A DNA stretch of 64,000 bases, taken from NCBI GenBank assembly GCA_977006965.1, contig OZ345379.1, positions 1,240,001 to 1,304,000 of the forward strand, in the 5' to 3' direction. This DNA is from Phymatolithon calcareum. Taxonomy: Eukaryota; Rhodophyta; Florideophyceae; Hapalidiales. The translations under genes and the position numbers were made by a program. Numbering within the stretch: the first letter of the stretch is position 1; each line of letters starts with the position of its first letter. The notes under the pieces were generated by a model. It was not told the DNA's origin and did not search any database. It saw only the letters and a list, made by a program, of their open reading frames with translations. Positions 28,830 through 38,931 of the stretch are shown here, in pieces.

Positions 28830-29790
28830 GTCCCCCTTGATCGAGGGACGTTGTGCATCTCGTTCCCAATTTCCCATCTCTTGTGCGAACTTAGCAGTCT
28901 TGACGCGATCACTCGGTTTCGTCAATGCATCGACAATCATTTATTCAGTGTTGAAATACTTGATGTCCAGCTTCCGGCTGGCAATAACATCGCGTACATA
29001 GTGATATTGTCTGTCGATATGCTTCTTTCGCTGAGTGATAGCAGCATTCCTTCCGGTTGCAATCGCACTCTGACCGTCGGTATAGAGAGTCATGCGAATA
29101 GGCGTATCCGAACCATGGACATCGGCGATGAGTCTAGACAACCAGACAGCTTCCTTCGCGGCGGCACATGAAGCTATATACTCCGCTTCGCACGTCGACG
29201 TTGCTACAATTGTCTGCTTCCTCGAACGCCAGCTTATGGCTCCCCCTACAAGTACGAAAAGCATAGCCGCTTGTGGATTGCTGAGTTTCAGAACATCCTC
29301 TGCAATCAGAATCGGTCGTGCAATATATCGGAGAACACGCTTGATAGACGTCCAGTGACGTTTCAGAGGCTTCTAGCAGAATGAAGATAGCTTGCCGACC
29401 GAGTCCGAGATGTCTGGACGAGTGCCGACCATCAAATACATGAGGCTTTCAATGGACGGGCGATATGGAACGTCGTCAGACATCGACTCAGTGATATCGA
29501 TTTCATCCACTGACGTGTTCTTGTGTCCGGACTCCATTGGGGTTGCTAGTGGATTCGCGTTCTCCATGCCAAAGCGTTCCAAGACTGACTGAGCGTATGC
29601 GGACTGCGAGAGATGAAGTCCTCGGAGTGATATATTACGGCGGATCTCAAGCCGAAGACACAGACTTGCTTCTTCAAGGTCCTTCATCTCGAATCGCTTG
29701 TTCAGCCCCCCTTGATCCATTAAATGGCAGATGTGTCGTTTCCAGCAATCAGTAAGTCATCCACATACAGTGTGATGATCATCATTCTGT
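28830..29790 (-). pseudogene. Ty1/copia pol fragment (RNase H and end of RT), element H
   Basis: Minus-strand frames encode AISWRSRKQTIVATSTCEAEYIA, WLSRLIADVHG and LYTDGQSAIATG (RNase H), and EASLCLRLEIRRNISLRGLHLSQ with RPDISDSVGKLSSFC (RT tail). The sequence stops at the LYVDD RT active-site codons at about 29765, where a truncated LTR follows. Stops and frameshifts break it. Confidence 0.85.
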
Positions 29791-30074
29791 TTCAAAACCC
29801 TAATTGACAACGGAGACACACTAACCCTAAACAAACTTGTCATAGTATTATATGACACGTGTAACATGAAAAAATTAAGAATTATCTACTGAGTGAGGGG
29901 AAGTATGATTATCATACGCTCGTCATACCTTTACACGTGTCTCTGCCAATCTTCAGGAATCCAAGTTCAGAGACACTTTGTCTTTCGACTTGGCACGTGA
30001 AAACGTGTACCGAGATCAAACCTTGATTTTGAAGTGCTGGTCGAGTAGTGCTCCAAGCAATCACACTTCCAGCA
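29791..30074 (-). repeat. Truncated copia LTR (element I, 3' LTR)
   Basis: It contains the LTR half with CCCTAATTGAC, CCCTAAAC, CACGTG motifs and the CAGCA end next to the polypurine tract. The outer end (about 150 bp with the TATA box) is missing at the junction with element H. Confidence 0.75.
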
Positions 30075-31336
30075 CTCCCCCTTGATCGAGGGATACTACG
30101 GCATTCGCCTGCATACTCCCCATGCCGTGAGAGAATTTGGCCGTCTTGACTCAATCGAGTGGTATTGTCAGTGCATCAGCAACCATGGACTCGGCATTAC
30201 AGTACGTGATCAAAATCTTTCCGGTTGCAACAATATCACGAAGATAGTGATAATGTCAATATGCTTGTTGCGCTGAGTGATGGCAGCGTTCCTCCCGGTT
30301 GTGATTGCACTCTGACTCTCGGTATACAAAGTCATGAGAGTGGCCTTGTCGAGACCTTGGATATCGGTGATAAGTCTTGACAGCCAGACAGCTTCCTTGG
30401 TGGCAGCACACAAAGCAATATACTCCGCTTCCCATGTTGGCGTGGCGAAGATAGTTAGTTTCTTCAAACGCCAGCTTACGGCTCACCTTGCAAGAAGGAA
30501 CGAAAAGCACTTGTTGATCGCCTTCTCTCAAGACATCCTGGCCAATCCGCGCCCGTGTCCCCGATTGGCACCAAGCTGCCACTTGCATCGAGCAGAATCC
30601 CATTGTCTCGAGTACCTGCAATATATCGAAGAACGCGCTTACACCGATCCAGTGACGCTTTAGGAGTTTCTCACAAAACGAAGAAAGCTTGCTGACCGAG
30701 TCCGAGATGTCTGGGCGAGTGCTCACCATCAGGTACATTAGGCTTTCGATGGCTGGGCGATTCGGCACTTTGTCTGCAAGGGACTCGGTGATATCAACTC
30801 CTTCGATTGCTGTGTTCTTATTGCTTGACTCCATTGGCGTAGGTACCGGTTTCGAGTTCCATGCCGAAGCGTTCCAAGACTGACTGAGCGTAGACCGACT
30901 GCGAAATATGAAGGGTCCGAAGAGTGCGATCCCGGCGGATTTCAAGCCCAAGGCATACACCTGCTTCATCAAGGACATTCATCTCGAACCGCTTGTTCAG
31001 TTCTCCCTTGATCCATGAAATGGCAGAGGTGTCGTTTCAAGCAGTCAGTAAGTTATCTTCATACAGGGCGATGATCATGATGCTGTTTTACTTCTGCTGG
31101 ACGTAGAGACAAAGATTGTTGAGACTGCTTCAGAAGCCGAGCTCGTCGATGAGGAAGTTATCAATCTTAGCATGCCATTGTCGCGAAGCTTGCTTCAGGC
31201 CGTATAGTGCCTTCAAGAGCTTGCAAACAAGGTTGGGACGCTCGGGATCTCGAAATCCGGGCGGAACCTCCCTGTAGATGTCTTCGTCAAGGTCACCATG
31301 AAAGAACACTGTCACAACATCCATTTGGTGGAGCTC
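30075..31336 (-). pseudogene. Ty1/copia pol fragment (RT and RNase H), element I
   Basis: Minus-strand pieces encode HQMDVVTVFFHGDLDEDIY, KLLKALYGLKQASRQWHAKID, RPDISDSVSKLSSFC and EAEYIALCAATKEAVWLSRL. Several frameshifts are present. The RT reading ends abruptly at 31336, where an LTR of element B starts; the missing N-terminal part is not found in the window. Confidence 0.85.
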
Positions 31337-31391
31337 TGTTGGAAGTGTGATTTCTTGAATCACTAGTCGCACTACACTTCAATGTGAAGGT
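31337..31391 (+). repeat. First 55 bp of element B 5' LTR
   Basis: It begins TGTTGGAAGTGTGATT and breaks at the AAGGT duplicated by insertion of element A. It continues at 36967-37340. Confidence 0.8.
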
Positions 31392-31832
31392 TGTTGATGG
31401 AGGTGAGGGATGAGATGAGGTGAAAGAAAAAGTTTGGTTGGTAAGATTTGGATGACGAGAAGATGAGTTGTGAGTAAATGAGTTCCTTGGTTTATTGACT
31501 TGGCGAACCTCAGGTCAAGACTATATAGGCCTGAGAACTCAATCAACTTGATCAAAAACCCTAATTGACGACGGAGACACTCTAACCCTAAACAAATTTG
31601 TCATAATATCATATGACACGTGTAACATGAAAAATCAAGAATCATCTACTGAGTGAGGGGGGTATGATTATCATACTCTTATCAAACTCTGACACGTGTC
31701 ACTGCCAATCTTCTTGATTCAAAGTTCTGAGACACTTTGACTTTCGACTTGACACGTGTACACGTGTACCGAGATCAAACCTTGATTTTGAAGTGTGACG
31801 CAACGAGAGCTCCAAGCTTCACACTTTCAACA
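31392..31832 (-). repeat. Element A 3' LTR
   Basis: The 441 bp have TGTTG...CAACA ends. In sense direction the U3 carries four CACGTG motifs, a telobox-like CCCTAAA pair (one in inverse order) and a TATA box at 31521-31528. Confidence 0.95.
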
Positions 31833-31853
31833 CTCCCCCTTGATCGAGGGACA

Positions 31854-34800
31854 CTAGGACTTCAAGTCGCATATACCCATGTCTTGTGCGAACTTGGTGG
31901 TCTTAATGCGATCAAGCGGCTTCGTCAATGCGTCGGCGACCATCAAGTTCGTCTCGCAATACTTGATGTTCAGCTTCCCGGTGGCAACAACATCGCGTAC
32001 ATAGTGATATTGTATGTCGATGTGCTTGTTTCGCTGAGTGATGGCATCGTTCCTCCCCGTCGCGATCGCACTCTGACTGTCGGTGTACAGAGTCATGCGA
32101 GCTGGCTTGACGAGACCGTGAACGTCGGCGATGAGGCGAGATAACCATACGGCTTCCTTGGCGGCGGCACATGACGCGATATATTCCGCTTCGCATGTTG
32201 AGGTTGCCACGATGGTCTGCTTCCTCGAACGCCAGCTTATCGCTCCCCCTGCGAGTAAGAACACATAACCGCTTGTAGAGCGACGAGTCTCTCCACATCC
32301 TGCCCAATCCGAGTCGGTGTAGCCGAATGGCACCAAGTTGCAATTTGAGCCGAAAAGAATGCCATGGTTCCGAGTACCCGCGATATAGCGAAGAACACGC
32401 TTGACAGCCATCCAGTGACGTTGGAGAGGCTTTTCGCAGAATGAAGACAACTTGCCAACGGAGTCCGATATATCTGGCCGAGTGCCCACCATCAAATACA
32501 TGAGGCTTCCGATAGCAGGACGATACGGGACTTGGTCCGACACAGACTCGGTGATATCGATTTCTCCAACTGCGGTGTTCTTGTGACTGGACTCCATTGG
32601 CGTTGGTACTGGTTTTGCGTTTTCCATTCCGAAACGTTCCAAGACGGACTGAGCGTACACCGACTGTGAGAGATGGAGAGTCCGGAGTTTTCGATTTCTT
32701 CGGATTTCAAGTCCAAGACACAAGCTGGCTTCGTTAAGATCCTTCATCTCGAATCTCTGGTTGAGCTCCCCCTTGATCCACATAATGGCAGAAGTGTCGT
32801 TCCCGGCAATCAGCAAGTCATCCACGTACAGAGCGATGATCATGATGGAATTAGACTTGTGCCGGACATAGAGACATGGATCATTGGGACTACTCGAGAA
32901 TCCAAGCTCGTCGATGAGGAACTTGTCAATCTTGGCATGCCATTGTCGAGGAGCTTGCTTCAAACCATATAGTGCCTTGAGGAGCTTGCACACCAGGTCG
33001 GGATGCTTGGAGTCTTGAAAGCCGGCTGGAACCTCCATGTATATGTCTTCGTCGAGCTCACCATGCAAAAATGCTGTCACAACATCCATTTGATGAAGTT
33101 CCAAGTCATGGACTGCAACAGTTGCAAGTAGGATACGGATGGAGGTGAACTTTACGACTGGGGCATACGTTTCACCGTAGTCCACCCCATGCACCTGTCG
33201 GAACCCTTTCGCTACAATGCGAACTTTCGGGCCTGTATCCTTGACCTTGAAGACATACTTGCACGGTAGGACGTTCATGTCGGAGTTGCGAGGAACCAGC
33301 CTCCAAGTGTTGTTTCGGAGGAGTGAAGAATGTTCTTTCTCGATTGCTGGAGACCAGAAGTCGACATTCTCATTCGAAGTCGCTTCCTTAAATGTCTGAG
33401 GTATTTTATGAGAAGACAAACCGGATTCCGATGCGAGATTGACAGATTCGAAGGCAAGCATGGCAGTATGCGGGGGAGCATTCCAGAAGTCAGTGGGTGG
33501 TTTTGAGACCCGAGCTGACCTGCGAAGAGTGGGTTTGGCGATCATCGGTGTAGTTTCTTCAGATGCCGGTGGAATTGTAGGTTGTTCTCCATCGTCCGGA
33601 TGCTGCCCGTCTTCGCTGGTCGCATCGAGGCTCTTGTTCTCCTCCTCTGAAATGTCCTTAGCTTCAACTATATCATCACATATTTTGACCTCTGCGTTGT
33701 TTGGAGTGTCAGTGGATACATCTGTTTCAGCCTCACCTAATCCGCAATCCGATTCGTCGAACGTCACATCCCTTGACACGATCACCTTCTTGGAGCTCAG
33801 ATCCCACAGCTTATACCCTTTGGACGAAGTCGCATATCCCAGCATAATGGCTTCACGAGTTCGAGAGTCGAGTTTCTTAACCTTCTTTTTCGGAATCACG
33901 TACCAACACTTTATGCCAAATGAACGTAAGTGTCCCAAATCTGGAGCGGCACCCATCCATATGTGATGGGGGGTCGTGTTCGAAGGAAGTCCTCGTGACG
34001 TAACTCGATTTCGAACATACACAGCAGTAGCAAGTGCTTCAGCCCAGAACTTCTTCTCGATGCCTCTGTGATGAAGCATCGAGCGCACCAAGTTGAGAAG
34101 GGTGCGGTTCATGCGTTCAGCCACCCCATTTTGTTGTGGGGTGTATGCTACTGTGAGTTGCTGATGTATGCCGTGCTGTGCCAAATATTCCTTGAACTCG
34201 TTGGAAAGGTACTCGCCTCCGTTATCGGTCCTAATAGCCTTGAGCTTTGGTGCAGTCGAGAAGTCCTGAACGTTCAAATGCTTAAGCTTTCTACCTGTGT
34301 GGGTTTCAGCGTACTTGTGGAACTTTCGAAAACACTCAAAGCTCTCCGACTTTCTTCGCATGGTGTACACCGTGGTCCACTTGGAGTGATCATCTATGAA
34401 TGTGATGAAGTATCGAGAGCCTCCAAGTGATGGAATGTCGATAGGACCTAAGACGTCGGAATGTACGAGGTTGAGGACAGCTTCAGAACGAGTAGTACTA
34501 GACTTTGGGATAGGAGCGCGATGACCTTTGCCGGCGAGACAACCTTTGCAGGGATGCACTGAGTTCGGACTGGGAGAAATTTTCACACCTTTGACCACCC
34601 CATGACGTACCATATCAGAGATACCAGATGGGTGGACATGAGCGAGACGTTCATGCCAAAGCTGGAGGCTAGCGAAACAGGAAACTTCGGTAACTTTATA
34701 TTCATCTGCAAGGTCAAGTGAGTAGAGACTCTTGCGAAGTGTACCTGTAGCAATCGTGTCATGATTTGCATTAACGTAACAACGCCTGTTCTTGAACGTA

Positions 34801-35930
34801 ATCCCATATCCACATTCATCCATTTTCGATACCGATAGTAGAGAGTATCCAAAGTCCGGTATGTGCATAACATCCTTCAGTTTGCATTTCGACGGCTTCC
34901 CATTGACATTGAGCGTAATGATGGCATCACCTTTGCCTGCAATTGTGGCTTTTGCTTTTGTTCCCATTTCGACAGTTGACGACATTTCAGTATACGAGCA
35001 GAAGATGGAACGATCGAACGTCATGTGCGATGTACTTCCAGAGTCAATGATCCATGACTTAGAGTTTTCGGGAATGTCGGAGCTGCGCACATTGGCCATG
35101 AGGCATACAAAGTCGGAATCGGACATCACTCGAGTGGGTACCGATTCATCAGTCAGAAATGCAGATGGTTTTGTTTGCTTTTCATTTCGACATTTGTAAC
35201 CCTCTGGAGCAAGGTGAGGAAATTTGTTCCAACATTTATGGCTCTTATGTCCGGATCGATGACAATGGTCGCAGTGGTCACGAATGCGTTCTCCATCACG
35301 TCTGGCAGTGAACAGTGCGGCAGTTTCAGATTTGACGGTTGATGCCTCGACTCTCATAGACATGCGTTGCTCTTCTTGCAAAAGTCTGCTCTTCACAAAT
35401 TCCAGACAGAATGACTCATCTTCGTTGCCAAGAGCATCGAGTGCACTGATTAAGCTATCGTACCTTTCTGGAAGTCTGTTAAGTACAGCCATCGCCATTT
35501 CTTTGTCGTCGATATCGACACCCATTGACTTCAGGGTAGATGCGAGCTGTTGAATCCGGTTTGTATAGGGCAATATTTTCTCGTCCTCGAGCATAGTGGC
35601 AGTATAGAACTTGCGACGAGCAGCCAATTTGTTCAGAAGGGTATGTCGTTCGAAGATATTGAGAATCGACTGCCACATTTCCTTGGCCGTTTCCACATCT
35701 TGCACATGCTCGAGATGTTCGTCCAAGAGAGAAAGTCCTATAATCGCCTTTGCCTTGTTGTCACTTCGACGCCAGATAGTGAAATCGTCCGAGTCCCGTG
35801 CCGGTGGATCGTCCTCTATGAACTCGTCGAGTTCGCGGAATGATAGAACTAGCTGAATTTTCTGTTTCCAAGCGTGGAAATTGGTTTCATTTAACTTTTC
35901 AACCTTCAGCGTTCCTTGCGAGTTGTCCAT
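31854..35930 (-). CDS. Gag-Pol polyprotein of copia element A, intact
   Basis: This encodes 1358 aa from the ATG at 35930, one frame throughout. In order it has gag (residues 1-215), the zinc knuckle CDHCHRSGHKSHKC (220-233), an aspartic protease with DSGST (about 290), the integrase zinc-binding region (HERLAHVHPSG...CKGCLAG), the integrase core (HSDVLG, RTDNGGEY, NGVAERMN giving D, D and E), reverse transcriptase (HQMDVVTAFLHGELDED, YVDDLLIAG) and RNase H (SDWAGC, EAEYIA, YTDSQSA). The order PR-IN-RT-RH is diagnostic of Ty1/copia. All catalytic residues I can recognise are present, so it may be able to move and to mobilise relatives. Confidence 0.96.
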   Translation of the reverse strand: MDNSQGTLKVEKLNETNFHAWKQKIQLVLSFRELDEFIEDDPPARDSDDFTIWRRSDNKAKAIIGLSLLDEHLEHVQDVETAKEMWQSILNIFERHTLLNKLAARRKFYTATMLEDEKILPYTNRIQQLASTLKSMGVDIDDKEMAMAVLNRLPERYDSLISALDALGNEDESFCLEFVKSRLLQEEQRMSMRVEASTVKSETAALFTARRDGERIRDHCDHCHRSGHKSHKCWNKFPHLAPEGYKCRNEKQTKPSAFLTDESVPTRVMSDSDFVCLMANVRSSDIPENSKSWIIDSGSTSHMTFDRSIFCSYTEMSSTVEMGTKAKATIAGKGDAIITLNVNGKPSKCKLKDVMHIPDFGYSLLSVSKMDECGYGITFKNRRCYVNANHDTIATGTLRKSLYSLDLADEYKVTEVSCFASLQLWHERLAHVHPSGISDMVRHGVVKGVKISPSPNSVHPCKGCLAGKGHRAPIPKSSTTRSEAVLNLVHSDVLGPIDIPSLGGSRYFITFIDDHSKWTTVYTMRRKSESFECFRKFHKYAETHTGRKLKHLNVQDFSTAPKLKAIRTDNGGEYLSNEFKEYLAQHGIHQQLTVAYTPQQNGVAERMNRTLLNLVRSMLHHRGIEKKFWAEALATAVYVRNRVTSRGLPSNTTPHHIWMGAAPDLGHLRSFGIKCWYVIPKKKVKKLDSRTREAIMLGYATSSKGYKLWDLSSKKVIVSRDVTFDESDCGLGEAETDVSTDTPNNAEVKICDDIVEAKDISEEENKSLDATSEDGQHPDDGEQPTIPPASEETTPMIAKPTLRRSARVSKPPTDFWNAPPHTAMLAFESVNLASESGLSSHKIPQTFKEATSNENVDFWSPAIEKEHSSLLRNNTWRLVPRNSDMNVLPCKYVFKVKDTGPKVRIVAKGFRQVHGVDYGETYAPVVKFTSIRILLATVAVHDLELHQMDVVTAFLHGELDEDIYMEVPAGFQDSKHPDLVCKLLKALYGLKQAPRQWHAKIDKFLIDELGFSSSPNDPCLYVRHKSNSIMIIALYVDDLLIAGNDTSAIMWIKGELNQRFEMKDLNEASLCLGLEIRRNRKLRTLHLSQSVYAQSVLERFGMENAKPVPTPMESSHKNTAVGEIDITESVSDQVPYRPAIGSLMYLMVGTRPDISDSVGKLSSFCEKPLQRHWMAVKRVLRYIAGTRNHGILFGSNCNLVPFGYTDSDWAGCGETRRSTSGYVFLLAGGAISWRSRKQTIVATSTCEAEYIASCAAAKEAVWLSRLIADVHGLVKPARMTLYTDSQSAIATGRNDAITQRNKHIDIQYHYVRDVVATGKLNIKYCETNLMVADALTKPLDRIKTTKFAQDMGICDLKS

Positions 35931-36093
35931 TTTGGGGAGTGGGGGTCTTCTATTCTTGTCGAAAATCCGTTCGGGGAGTCCACTGCGAGTTAACAGAAGT
36001 TAACTATCAAGGCAATCTATCCCTTATAAGAAATTCCTTCGAGTCGGAATGACCCGGTCCTTGATCGGGGGATGGCTCGATGGCCGTATACCT

Positions 36094-36276
36094 CTTGTGG
36101 CGTTTTGGTACACCTGAACCTGCAGCCGGCAACACGTACTGCAAGACGTTATGCAATCTTCTGAAGCGGGCCCCACTCAAAAACCGAAGGTAATCAAGCA
36201 AGGAGACACAACAGAAAGATCCTTGTGGTGTTTTGGTACACCTGAACCTGCAGCCGGCAACGCGTACTGCAAGACG
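36094..36276 (-). repeat. Tandem leader module in element A (two copies)
   Basis: Two similar 55-bp copies (36094-36148 and 36222-36276), about 128 bp apart, lie between the primer-binding site and gag. Each contains GGTGTACCAAAACACC or a variant, able to form a small hairpin, plus GCCGGCTGCAGGTTCA. Related copies occur in the leaders of elements B, E and F. Confidence 0.75.
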
Positions 36277-36506
36277 CTTTGTGATCCCCGACCGGGCCCT
36301 GCCAAAGACCAGAGGTAAATGAGCAAGGAGACGGACCGGATGATCGGAGACGATGACTGAGACGGATCACTGAAGCGGGCCGTGCAAGAAAACAAAAGGT
36401 AGTCAAGCAAGGATGCGCAAACAGGATAAATTGGTGAAGACGATGAAGATCGGGGAGGAAGGATGACTCCCGGAGATGATGATGCGCGGTGGTGTTGAAG
36501 CGCTGA

Positions 36507-36520
36507 CTGGGCCCATAACC
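36507..36520 (-). other. Primer-binding site of element A
   Basis: In sense direction GGTTATGGGCCCAG directly follows the 5' LTR. It is complementary to the anticodon-side part of initiator tRNA-Met, the half-tRNA primer known from Drosophila copia. Confidence 0.85.
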
Positions 36521-36961
36521 TGTTGATGGAGGTGAGGGATGAGATGAGGTGAAAGAAAAAGTTTGGTTGGTAAGATTTGGATGACGAGAAGATGAGTTGT
36601 GAGTAAATGAGTTCCTTGGTTTATTGACTTGGCGGACCTCAGGTCAAGACTATATAGGCCTGAGAACTCAATCAACTTGATCAAAAACCCTAATTGACGA
36701 CGGAGACACTCTAACCCTAAACAAATTTGTCATAATATCATATGACACGTGTAACATGAAAAATCAAGAATCATCTACTGAGTGAGGGGGGTATGATTAT
36801 CATACTCTTATCAAACTCTGACACGTGTCACTGCCAATCTTCTTGATTCAAAGTTCTGAGACACTTTGACTTTCGACTTGACACGTGTACACGTGTACCG
36901 AGATCAAACCTTGATTTTGAAGTGTGACGCAACGAGAGCTCCAAGCTTCACACTTTCAACA
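36521..36961 (-). repeat. Element A 5' LTR
   Basis: These 441 bp are the same as the 3' LTR except for one visible base (GGCGGACC here, GGCGAACC there). Confidence 0.95.
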
Positions 36962-36966
36962 AAGGT

Positions 36967-37340
36967 TTGATCTCGTAACACGTGTACGCGACAGACAATG
37001 TTTCTGAGGACTTTGATTCCTGAAGAGTCGAAGTGACAAGTGTCAAGGTATGATAAGAGTATGATAATCATGCTCTCCTCACTCAGTAGATAACTTTGGT
37101 TCTTTCATGTTACTCGTGTCATATGATATTATGACAAATATTTTTAGGGTTAGCGTGTCTCCGTCTTCAGTTAGGGTTTTGATCAAGGCTAGTCGAGTTC
37201 TAGGGTCTATATATCCTAGAGCCGAGGTCCGCCAAGTCAGTAAACCAAGGAACTCAATCACTCACAACTCAACTTCTCCTCAACCAATTCTTTCCAACCG
37301 AAGTTTTTCCTTCCCCTCATCTCATCCCTAACCTCCAACA
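36967..37340 (+). repeat. Remainder of element B 5' LTR
   Basis: It continues the LTR started at 31337. TATA box TCTATATATCC is near 37204, and CACGTG, TTTAGGGTTAG and TTAGGGTTTTG motifs are in sense. It ends CCTCCAACA. Confidence 0.85.
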
Positions 37341-38502
37341 ACTGGTTATGGGCCCAGTCAGCGCATCATCTCCACCTCGCTTCATCATCATCATCATCTC
37401 CGGGGTTCTCGTTCGCCCCCGATCTGTCTTTGTCTGATCTCTCTGTGCGAATCCTTGTCAGGAATCGTTGATTCTTGCTAGGCCCGCTTCAGAAAATCTT
37501 TGTCTCTTATCTTCCTGCTTGCGCATCCTCGTCAAGCATCTCTGATTCATACTGGGCCTGCTTCAGCGGATCACGAAGTGTCTTGCAGTGCGCCTTGACG
37601 GCTGCAGATTTAGGTGTATCAAAACACAACAAGGGTTTTCTGGTTGCGCACCTTTGTTAAAAATCTCTGGTTCTTACTCGGCTCGCTTCATGCAGTGCGT
37701 GTTGCCGGCTGCAGGTTCATGTGTACCAAAACGCCACAAGAGATAATCGGCTTCGAGCCATCCCCTGATCAAGGTCCGGGTCACTCCGACGCGAAGCGAA
37801 AACCTTTTCCCGGTCTGGTCCTTCTGTTCTTTCTGGAGAATTTTTTACACTCACGGTGCCGTTGAGCCAAGAAATCAAAGCTTCCTAATGTTATAGCCGC
37901 GCTAAACGACTGTCGAAGTGTCCCGAGACCAATGTCTCTACGACGCGCCGTTGGCCCCAACAGGGTCACAACTCCCTCAAGAGTTTTGCTCAGGTGCGAG
38001 ATACTTCCACAGGAAGGAGAAAGAACCGAAAATCACCCGACGATGATTGTCACGGACGCGCAAGAGGACACGCAAAAAGGGGTCAGTCATCGTGCGCGTG
38101 AATTGAGTTCCAACCGTTAAGGAACAGAGCGGATTCGGCAAGATAAGTTTACTGTAAGATCGGTTACGCTAAGGTAGTTCCACTCTCTTTCTCCGAGGCG
38201 CCGCTCGAAGAGAGGGAAGCTCTATATATCCACCGAAATGTCTACTGATGGGGCCCTTAGGGAGCAAGGAACTTGGCAATGGAAGCAGAAAACCTGCATA
38301 CGCATTTCTATAATCCTATTGGCCATTAGTTTGCAATGGGCAATTAAAAGGCTCTAAGAACACATAAAATGATGCATTATTGCCCAAATACAGTGAGGCT
38401 TGCACCATACTGTTACAGCCACAGTGTATTTTTGCACTAACGCGTATCGGTAATATAAATATGGCGCACGATAAAGTTACTCTTCTATCATTGGGGTACA
38501 TT
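37341..38502 (+). mobile_element. Internal leader of copia element B, no intact gag
   Basis: The primer-binding site GGTTATGGGCCCAG is at 37344-37357. Two leader modules follow near 37581-37634 and 37690-37742, like those in element A. From about 37930 to 38502 no gag or pol similarity is visible, so the element is truncated or replaced. Short ORFs here are not convincing. Confidence 0.65.
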
Positions 38503-38931
38503 TGTTGGAAGTGTGATTGCTTGGTGCTCTAGTCGCAACACACTTCATTACGATTGTGTGACCTCGGTACACGTGTACACATGTCATCAAGTTTGCACGT
38601 GTGTTTAGAAATGATGAGATAGTAAGTTTGGCAAAGACACGTGTCAGAACTTGATTGGAGTATGATGATCATACTCCCTGCCTCAGTATCAAAAATGATG
38701 AATTTCGGTATATTACACGTGTCATACGATATGACAAGATTATGATTGATTTGTTTAGGGTTAGTTGGTCCCCGTCGTCTCAAGAGGGCCCATAATTAGA
38801 TCTAGCATGGTAGAGCTACTTTAGATCTGATTCTGAGTTCAGTATAGCCAGGTTCCGAGACCCGGTCCTACTAAAATCCAAGGAACAACTCTCAACCAAC
38901 TTTTCATTCAACCTTCCCGTAACCTCCAACA
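38503..38931 (+). repeat. Diverged copia LTR (solo or 3' LTR)
   Basis: TGTTGGAAGTGTGATTGC starts it and CCTCCAACA ends it, with CACGTG motifs and TTTAGGGTTAG inside. No primer-binding site follows and no matching 5-bp duplication is seen, so it is either a 3' LTR of a lost element or a solo LTR at a rearranged site. Confidence 0.7.

Larger units (their letters stand above)
31392..36961 (-). mobile_element. Complete Ty1/copia retrotransposon (element A)
   Basis: The element is 5570 bp, flanked by the 5-bp target duplication AAGGT (31387-31391 and 36962-36966). The 441-bp LTRs at 31392-31832 and 36521-36961 differ at one visible site, pointing to recent insertion. The primer-binding site is at 36507-36520 and the polypurine tract at 31833-31850. 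It encodes one uninterrupted Gag-Pol. It is inserted inside the 5' LTR of element B. Confidence 0.96.

Noticed and set aside
38503-38931. This LTR as the 3' partner of element B's 5' LTR
   Set aside because: The two LTRs are too diverged and flanking 5-mers do not match; treated as a separate LTR.
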